Shown here one piece after another: positions 1-4,714 of a DNA stretch of 6,596 bases. The stretch's first letter is position 1; each line of letters opens with the position of its first letter. The DNA comes from Prevotellaceae bacterium UBA1786 (GTDB lineage: Bacteria > Bacteroidota > Bacteroidia > Bacteroidales > Bacteroidaceae): positions 1 through 6,596 of the forward strand of contig DCGE01000047.1 in assembly GCA_002314525.1 (NCBI GenBank), given 5' to 3'. The notes beneath the pieces are model-generated. The model worked only from the letters and a program-made list of their open reading frames with translations. It did no database searches and was not told where the DNA came from. Position numbers and translations under genes: made by a program.

Positions 1-87
1 ACTTAGTTGCGGATTTGAGGATAATTAGTGTTGATGCGTTAAAAACACATTGTTCAATCATAAATACCAATTCTAAATTAGTTTAAC
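1..87 (+). other. AT-rich leader upstream of the first gene
   Basis: This AT-rich stretch precedes the first start codon. I see no Shine-Dalgarno sequence, as is usual in Bacteroidota, and no convincing match to the Bacteroidota promoter pair (TTTG near -33, TAnnTTTG near -7). One frame is open from position 3 to a TAA at 84-86, so it could be the last 27 codons of an upstream gene. The stretch is too short and its translation too featureless to decide. The promoter of the first gene is either weakly conserved or outside the window. Confidence 0.4.
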
Positions 88-2895
88 ATGAAGAAAATTC
101 TTTTTCTTTTCGCAATGTTGCTGACTTGTATGTCAGTGCGTGCACAGATTTTTACTCCTCCGACTGGAGGGGCTTACAAGGAGCATGCAGTTAATGTCAA
201 GCTTGTTGTCAATGGAACAACTATCAATTCCCAGACTTGGCGTCAGGTTGAGATAGCTGCATTCATCAATGACGAATGTCGTGACGTCATCTCATCCCAA
301 ATCCAGACAACTTATCAACGTTTCAACGGGCAAACCAACTTTTTCATGATGCGCGTTGGTGGAACAGATGAGGAAATTGGGAAGGCTATTTCCTTCAAAG
401 TGGTAATCGGCGGAATTGTCTATAAGATGAAATCCACATTAGCGTATCAGGGTGAGGGAGCTACCACCATGGGTTTTGAACTGAACCTCGACAAGATTAC
501 TGGTGTGACCCTTCCGGAATCCATTAAGATTACCCAGAATCTTGGTACCACCTACGACCTCTCAAAGCACATAGGCTATAAGTATGCAGATGGTTACACT
601 CCAAAGGGCGAGAGCAGTGTGGACGAAGACCTCACGAAGCTGGTGTATGTTTGGGAGTATGAAAATTCAAAAGACTATTTCACAGTAGAGGACAATACAC
701 TTACTACTGTGGCAGAGTGTACTGACCGGTATCTTGGGCTGGAAGTTAAGGTACCGGCAGATGTTGCCATGCTGTCAATAGGTACAGCATTCACAAATGT
801 TACCATCGAGGTTCCGAAGGTTCCTGTTACAGAAATCAAGACAAAAGCTGACAGCTACGAATGCTGGAACGGTGACAACCTCGGCAATCTCCTTGCAAAT
901 GAGATAACCGTCCTTCCTGAAAATGCCTCGGATAAGAGCGTTGAATTCGTTCAGAAGTCAGGACCTCAGGGTGGTCTGAATGCGAAAGGCACCTTCGAGA
1001 AAGCCGGAACATACACTATCACCATCAGGTCGGTTTCCACTCCGGAGATCACAAAGGACATTACCGTAGTTGTAAAGCAACATGTAGAGAGTATCACCTG
1101 CACGTTGGCTACACCAGCAGTGACAGTAAATGTCGGTGAGAATGTATTTGATGCCATAAAGAGTGTCATTACCGTATTGCCTGAAAACGCAACGAACAAG
1201 AACGTCCTTTTCAACGTCTCCATGACGGGCTATATTGATCGGAACGGTGTGGCTCAGAAGAAGTCACCTGAAAGAGGAGGACTCTCTGTCAAGGTTGTAT
1301 CAGAAGATAATAGTAATGCATACATTGAATTCACAGTCAAGATTCTGGATCCAGTGACTGCAATCAGAATCAGTCCGGCTGAGATTTCTGTCTTTGAGGG
1401 CGACAACGTCTATGACTACATCACTAAGAATGTGACCGTAACAGCCATCTATGCAAAGAGCTCGAGTGCAACTTCTGATTACAATGCTGTGCCAAGTGAA
1501 ACTGATGCACAGTATTTCACAAATAATATTGCAAATAAGGCTGGTAGTTATACATGGGTAGTTTCATCTACAGAGAATGCGAACATCAAGACGAATCTTA
1601 CCGTCACTGTCATGGAGCCAGTAGTGCTTTCATGCGATGACTATGCAGAACTCACGATATTCTCTCCTGGGCAGGTCAATATTAAGGTTGAAAAGGGCAA
1701 GGATATCTTTGATCCGAAACTTGTCACAGTGGAAGCTCAACCGGACGTGGTATTAGCCAACGTGTCCTCTGACGGCCTGACCATCACATTCACAGGTCTT
1801 AAGGTGGCTTCTTCATACTTCAAGATTTTCTACGACGGAAAAGACCAGTATAAAGAATGTAACCTCACTGTCGGTGGTGAAATCAAGCTTGAAAACGGAT
1901 GGAACTGGACATCGAACTACATGGATACCGATATTCAGTTGATGGCTGAAGATGGTTCCAAGTATCTTGATGAGTACTTTGCAGGTACGAATAAGGTTTT
2001 GGAGGTACGCTCACAAGACGGACTCCTCTTCAACGACCCGACATACGGAGTATTCGGACAGATCACGAAACTCGAACCTGGAACCATGTACAAGATGAAG
2101 GCCAATGGTCCTCTCAGTATAAAGAGCATGAGTTCGCTTGTTAAGGAAAAACCAACCGTTTATCTCAAGGGTTATACATGGATTGCCTATCCTATCATTG
2201 GTAACCACAGTTTCGATTACTTTAACCAGAAACAGCTTCTCGCAAATGCTGATGATGGCGATATGATTATCGGAAAGAATGGTTTCGCAACATTTGATAT
2301 TACTAAAGGTTGGGTTGCACAGTCAGGTTTCAAACTCGAGACTGGCAAGGGCTACATCTACTATCAGGATGAAGAATCCCAGAAGTCTCTTGACTTCGGT
2401 GACAGCTACGTCGAGGAACAGGCACCTGCCGGCGTCAAGGCAATGGGCCCTCGTGTTAACGTATGGCATTTCGATGCAAACGCATTCCCTGAGACCATGT
2501 GTATCGTGACGAGAATCAACGGCATCGAGGCTTCCGACAAGTACTCCGTAGGTGCATTCGTGGATGATGAATGCCGTGGTATGGGTACGTTCGTCAGCGA
2601 CGATGTGATGTTCATCTCTGTTGCAGGTAAGTCGGGTGAGACGGTAAGCTTCCGACTCTACAATGCCGAGACAGAGGAATACACCGAAATTCCTGAAACG
2701 ATGAAGTACACCATGATGAAGGGCTCCCTCAAGAATCCTGTATACCTCTCTGCTAACGAAGCAACGGGAATTCAGACTTTGTCTGAGCCAACGGCCAACG
2801 GCCAACAGCCAACGTTCAACCTCGCAGGTCAGGCCGTAGGTGGCGATTACAAGGGTGTCGTCATCAAGAACGGTAAGAAGTATCTGAATAAGTAA
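88..2895 (+). CDS. Secreted multi-domain Ig-like surface protein with a probable T9SS type A-like C-terminal sorting signal
   Basis: This gene encodes a 935-residue exported protein with no enzymatic motif; I infer a structural or adhesin-like role at the cell surface. Residues 1-20 form a signal peptide with likely cleavage near VRA-QIF. Residues 37-136 hold a beta-rich domain with the motif AAFINDECR (57-65). Residues 137-595 appear to be about five Ig-like (BIG2-style) repeats; two carry a near-identical motif, ITVLPENASDKSV (273) and ITVLPENATNKNV (361). Residues 600-762 hold two copies of a GWNW-type module (ENGWNWTS at 602; LKGYTWIAYP at 693). Residues 788-890 hold a second DECR domain (VGAFVDDECRG, 821-831). 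A low-complexity linker (901-909) leads to a tail ending YKGVVIKNGKKYLNK, which resembles Prevotella T9SS sorting tails. Cys14 lies in the signal peptide but is preceded by Thr, a poor lipobox, so a lipoprotein is unlikely. ATG 88 fits the signal peptide exactly. A hairpin terminator follows the stop. Coding is certain; domain names rest on recalled motifs. Confidence 0.93.
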   Translation: MKKILFLFAMLLTCMSVRAQIFTPPTGGAYKEHAVNVKLVVNGTTINSQTWRQVEIAAFINDECRDVISSQIQTTYQRFNGQTNFFMMRVGGTDEEIGKAISFKVVIGGIVYKMKSTLAYQGEGATTMGFELNLDKITGVTLPESIKITQNLGTTYDLSKHIGYKYADGYTPKGESSVDEDLTKLVYVWEYENSKDYFTVEDNTLTTVAECTDRYLGLEVKVPADVAMLSIGTAFTNVTIEVPKVPVTEIKTKADSYECWNGDNLGNLLANEITVLPENASDKSVEFVQKSGPQGGLNAKGTFEKAGTYTITIRSVSTPEITKDITVVVKQHVESITCTLATPAVTVNVGENVFDAIKSVITVLPENATNKNVLFNVSMTGYIDRNGVAQKKSPERGGLSVKVVSEDNSNAYIEFTVKILDPVTAIRISPAEISVFEGDNVYDYITKNVTVTAIYAKSSSATSDYNAVPSETDAQYFTNNIANKAGSYTWVVSSTENANIKTNLTVTVMEPVVLSCDDYAELTIFSPGQVNIKVEKGKDIFDPKLVTVEAQPDVVLANVSSDGLTITFTGLKVASSYFKIFYDGKDQYKECNLTVGGEIKLENGWNWTSNYMDTDIQLMAEDGSKYLDEYFAGTNKVLEVRSQDGLLFNDPTYGVFGQITKLEPGTMYKMKANGPLSIKSMSSLVKEKPTVYLKGYTWIAYPIIGNHSFDYFNQKQLLANADDGDMIIGKNGFATFDITKGWVAQSGFKLETGKGYIYYQDEESQKSLDFGDSYVEEQAPAGVKAMGPRVNVWHFDANAFPETMCIVTRINGIEASDKYSVGAFVDDECRGMGTFVSDDVMFISVAGKSGETVSFRLYNAETEEYTEIPETMKYTMMKGSLKNPVYLSANEATGIQTLSEPTANGQQPTFNLAGQAVGGDYKGVVIKNGKKYLNK
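2787..2814 (+). repeat. Four-copy heptanucleotide tandem repeat (GCCAACR) inside the first gene
   Basis: Four back-to-back 7-bp units are visible: GCCAACG, GCCAACG, GCCAACA, GCCAACG. They encode PTANGQQPT (residues 901-909), the linker just before the predicted C-terminal sorting tail. Because 7 is not a multiple of 3, gain or loss of one unit would change the frame. The two alternative frames downstream stop at TAG 2837-2839 and TAA 2874-2876, so either shift would replace or remove the sorting tail. Similar PTANGQQ-like linkers occur before such tails in Prevotella proteins (recalled, not searched). Confidence 0.85.
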
Positions 2896-2906
2896 GCTGA
2901 AAATTT

Positions 2907-2935
2907 CCTCGTAGGCCGGAAATCGGCCTACGAGG
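2907..2935 (+). terminator. Strong hairpin, probable intrinsic terminator after the first gene
   Basis: Two perfectly complementary 12-nt arms (CCTCGTAGGCCG at 2907-2918 and CGGCCTACGAGG at 2924-2935) enclose a 5-nt loop, GAAAT. The hairpin begins 11 nt after the stop codon of the first gene and is followed by a T-rich but interrupted tract (GATTTATTT, 2936-2944). The broken T tract means termination may be partial, so the hairpin could instead stabilise the 3' end of the message or attenuate read-through into the barrel gene. The 5' side is also A/T-rich, so it could act in both directions, but no opposing gene is visible. Confidence 0.75.
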
Positions 2936-2942
2936 GATTTAT

Positions 2943-2956
2943 TTGATAATTGATAA
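2943..2956 (+). repeat. Two-copy heptamer TTGATAA in the leader of the barrel gene
   Basis: Two perfect tandem copies of TTGATAA lie 8 nt upstream of the ATG at 2965, in an AT-rich leader without a Shine-Dalgarno sequence. TGATAAT-type runs are common between genes in Prevotella-like genomes (recalled). With only two copies this may be coincidence. If functional, copy number would alter the leader length and translation initiation of the barrel gene. A TTG inside the first overlap (2950-2952) would give an in-frame five-residue N-terminal extension, which is not the likely start. Confidence 0.4.
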
Positions 2957-2964
2957 TAAACGAC

Positions 2965-4692
2965 ATGAAGAAACTTGTAACAGCGTTGATATTAGGTACC
3001 CTGGGGATGGTGCCTGACGTTGTGCATGCCCAGAACATCTCCGAGATCGCACAGAGCGATCCGCTAATCATATCAGGTGCTGTGGGCACGCAGAACACGT
3101 ACCACTACTACTCATCGGGCAACGGCTATGCGTCGCCTCTGAGTAATTCGATATTCGCCAACCTGAATATCAGTATTTACGGTATCAGCATGCCGTTTAC
3201 CTTCTACTACACGAACGACAATACCTCGTTCTCCTATCCGCAGTTCTCGTTCAATATATCCCCACAGTACAAGAACTGGACTGCCCACTTCGGCCGCTCG
3301 ACCACAGAATTCTCGTCATACATCCTCAATGAGGCATGGAACGGAGTCGGCCTTGAGTACAACGATGATCGATGGCATGCAGGTGCATTCTACGGAACCC
3401 TCCGCAACGCCATCAACGACGATCCAACCGATCCTTCAGCACGTTCGCCACAGTACAAGCGCAAGGCATGGGGTGTGAAGGCTGGGTACGGAAGTTCCAC
3501 AAACTATCTGAACATCTATTTCCTACGCTCATGGGACTGTCTCAGCAGCATCAATGAGGCATGGCGCGACAAACTCTCTCCACAGGAGAACATACTCGTC
3601 GGACTGAAGGGCTGTGTGACACCTGTCAAATGGGCTTCACTCACCGCCAATGTGGCTACGTCGCTCTTCAGCAGCGATACGCAGGCGGAGACTATCAATG
3701 ACAAGGAGGCGCAGAAATGGGAGAATATATTCGATGTACGCTATTCATCCCTCATGCGGTTCGCGGGCGATGCCTCGCTGAACCTCATGCTGCCTTTGGG
3801 CATCAACACCAGTATCAGCTACAAGTTCGTGCAGCCCGACTACAAGTCATTGGGTACTTACTACATGACCAACAACTACCAGAGTCTCGGAATCACCGCA
3901 TCCACTACATTATTTAACAAGGTGTCACTGTCCGGAACCTACTCGGGCCAGAACGACAACCTGACCAATAGACAGCTATATACTACCTCGGGCTATATTT
4001 ACTCGCTGAACGCAAGTTCGAGGCTCGGCAACCACTTCAACATAGCCGCTGGATACAACGGCTACACGCAGCGTCAGAGCGACGGTACCGCACATGTGTC
4101 GGACACCACGAGGGTGGACAGACAGATGTCAAGCTTCACCATCACCCCGACATACATGACCGAAAGTGAGAACCTCGGACATTCCGTGTCGCTCTCTGCC
4201 AACTACACCGACAACAAGGACCGTAACGACTACACTTCTGCGCTCAACCACACCGATGTCAAGACAACGGCACTCGGTCTCAGCTATGGCATCAACGTGA
4301 AGCCGTGGGAGATGGACTTCGGACTATCCTTCTCACACCAAAAGACCAAGGGATACAATACAGAATACAGTAGCGAGGTGGCATCGCTATCCACGAGCCG
4401 TTCGTTCCTCGAGGACAAGTCACTCAACGTGAGCGGCAGCCTCAACCTCTGCTACAATGAGGTATATCGCCAGTCGAAGAACCTCTCCTTGGGTTGCAAC
4501 TTCGCCGCCGGCTACACAATCAAGAAGGTTCATAACATCTCGGCTGCGGTAGGTTTCAATAAGTATGGAGATGTGAATATTTCCAAGGTAAGGTCCAACC
4601 TCGACTGCACCGACATCTCATGTTCCCTGAACTATACATACAACTTCACCCTTCTTGAAATCAAGAGCAAGGCAAAGAAGAACAAAAGATAA
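2965..4692 (+). CDS. Outer-membrane beta-barrel protein of a Bacteroidota family, function unknown
   Basis: This gene encodes a 575-residue predicted outer-membrane beta-barrel. Residues 1-23 are a signal peptide (MKK, a hydrophobic core, then VHAQ), with cleavage near Ala22. The rest is almost entirely alternating polar/hydrophobic strands rich in Tyr, Ser, Asn and Gly, with Asp/Asn turns and no transmembrane helix. Recognisable stretches are SDPLIISGAVGTQN (31-44), YKNWTAHFG (102-110), an AGAFYGTLRNAI segment (139-150), a KRKAWGVKAGYG segment (165-176) and LSPQENILVGLKG (204-216). These match my memory of a conserved barrel family found beside large TANFOR/Ig-like proteins in Bacteroidota; no function is known to me. 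The last strand (near 555-566) is followed by a basic tail, KSKAKKNKR, unusual for a barrel that would normally end on an aromatic residue. ATG 2965 is chosen over TTG 2950 because it starts the signal peptide directly. The next gene begins 22 nt after the stop, suggesting co-transcription. It is not an obvious TonB-dependent receptor: no plug or TonB box is seen. Confidence 0.9.
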   Translation: MKKLVTALILGTLGMVPDVVHAQNISEIAQSDPLIISGAVGTQNTYHYYSSGNGYASPLSNSIFANLNISIYGISMPFTFYYTNDNTSFSYPQFSFNISPQYKNWTAHFGRSTTEFSSYILNEAWNGVGLEYNDDRWHAGAFYGTLRNAINDDPTDPSARSPQYKRKAWGVKAGYGSSTNYLNIYFLRSWDCLSSINEAWRDKLSPQENILVGLKGCVTPVKWASLTANVATSLFSSDTQAETINDKEAQKWENIFDVRYSSLMRFAGDASLNLMLPLGINTSISYKFVQPDYKSLGTYYMTNNYQSLGITASTTLFNKVSLSGTYSGQNDNLTNRQLYTTSGYIYSLNASSRLGNHFNIAAGYNGYTQRQSDGTAHVSDTTRVDRQMSSFTITPTYMTESENLGHSVSLSANYTDNKDRNDYTSALNHTDVKTTALGLSYGINVKPWEMDFGLSFSHQKTKGYNTEYSSEVASLSTSRSFLEDKSLNVSGSLNLCYNEVYRQSKNLSLGCNFAAGYTIKKVHNISAAVGFNKYGDVNISKVRSNLDCTDISCSLNYTYNFTLLEIKSKAKKNKR

Positions 4693-4714
4693 CGAAAAAA
4701 GAATGGAATAATAT

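Noticed and set aside
3..86. Open frame ending in TAA as the tail of an upstream gene
   Set aside because: Only 27 codons are visible, the sequence is AT-rich, and an open frame of this length is not unlikely by chance. It cannot be confirmed without upstream sequence.
88..147. Lipoprotein signal in the first gene (LLTC around residue 14)
   Set aside because: Thr at -1 is a poor lipobox residue, the Cys is inside the hydrophobic core, and a clean VRA-Q signal peptidase I site follows.
2323..2805. Minus-strand open frame of 160 codons
   Set aside because: It lies wholly antisense to the well-supported C-terminal domains of the first gene; its translation shows no signal peptide or recognisable motif.
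2907..2935. Hairpin as a mobile-element end or attachment site
   Set aside because: There is no transposase, no target duplication and no second copy in the window; its position just after a stop codon fits a terminator better.
2938..2945. TTTATTTG as a Bacteroidota -7 promoter box for the barrel gene
   Set aside because: It matches five of six fixed consensus positions, but no TTTG lies at the expected -33 spacing, which would fall inside the hairpin. It overlaps the terminator T tract.
2950..2964. TTG start giving a five-residue extension (MIIND) to the barrel protein
   Set aside because: The ATG at 2965 begins a standard signal peptide directly, and the TTG lies within the AT-rich leader repeat.
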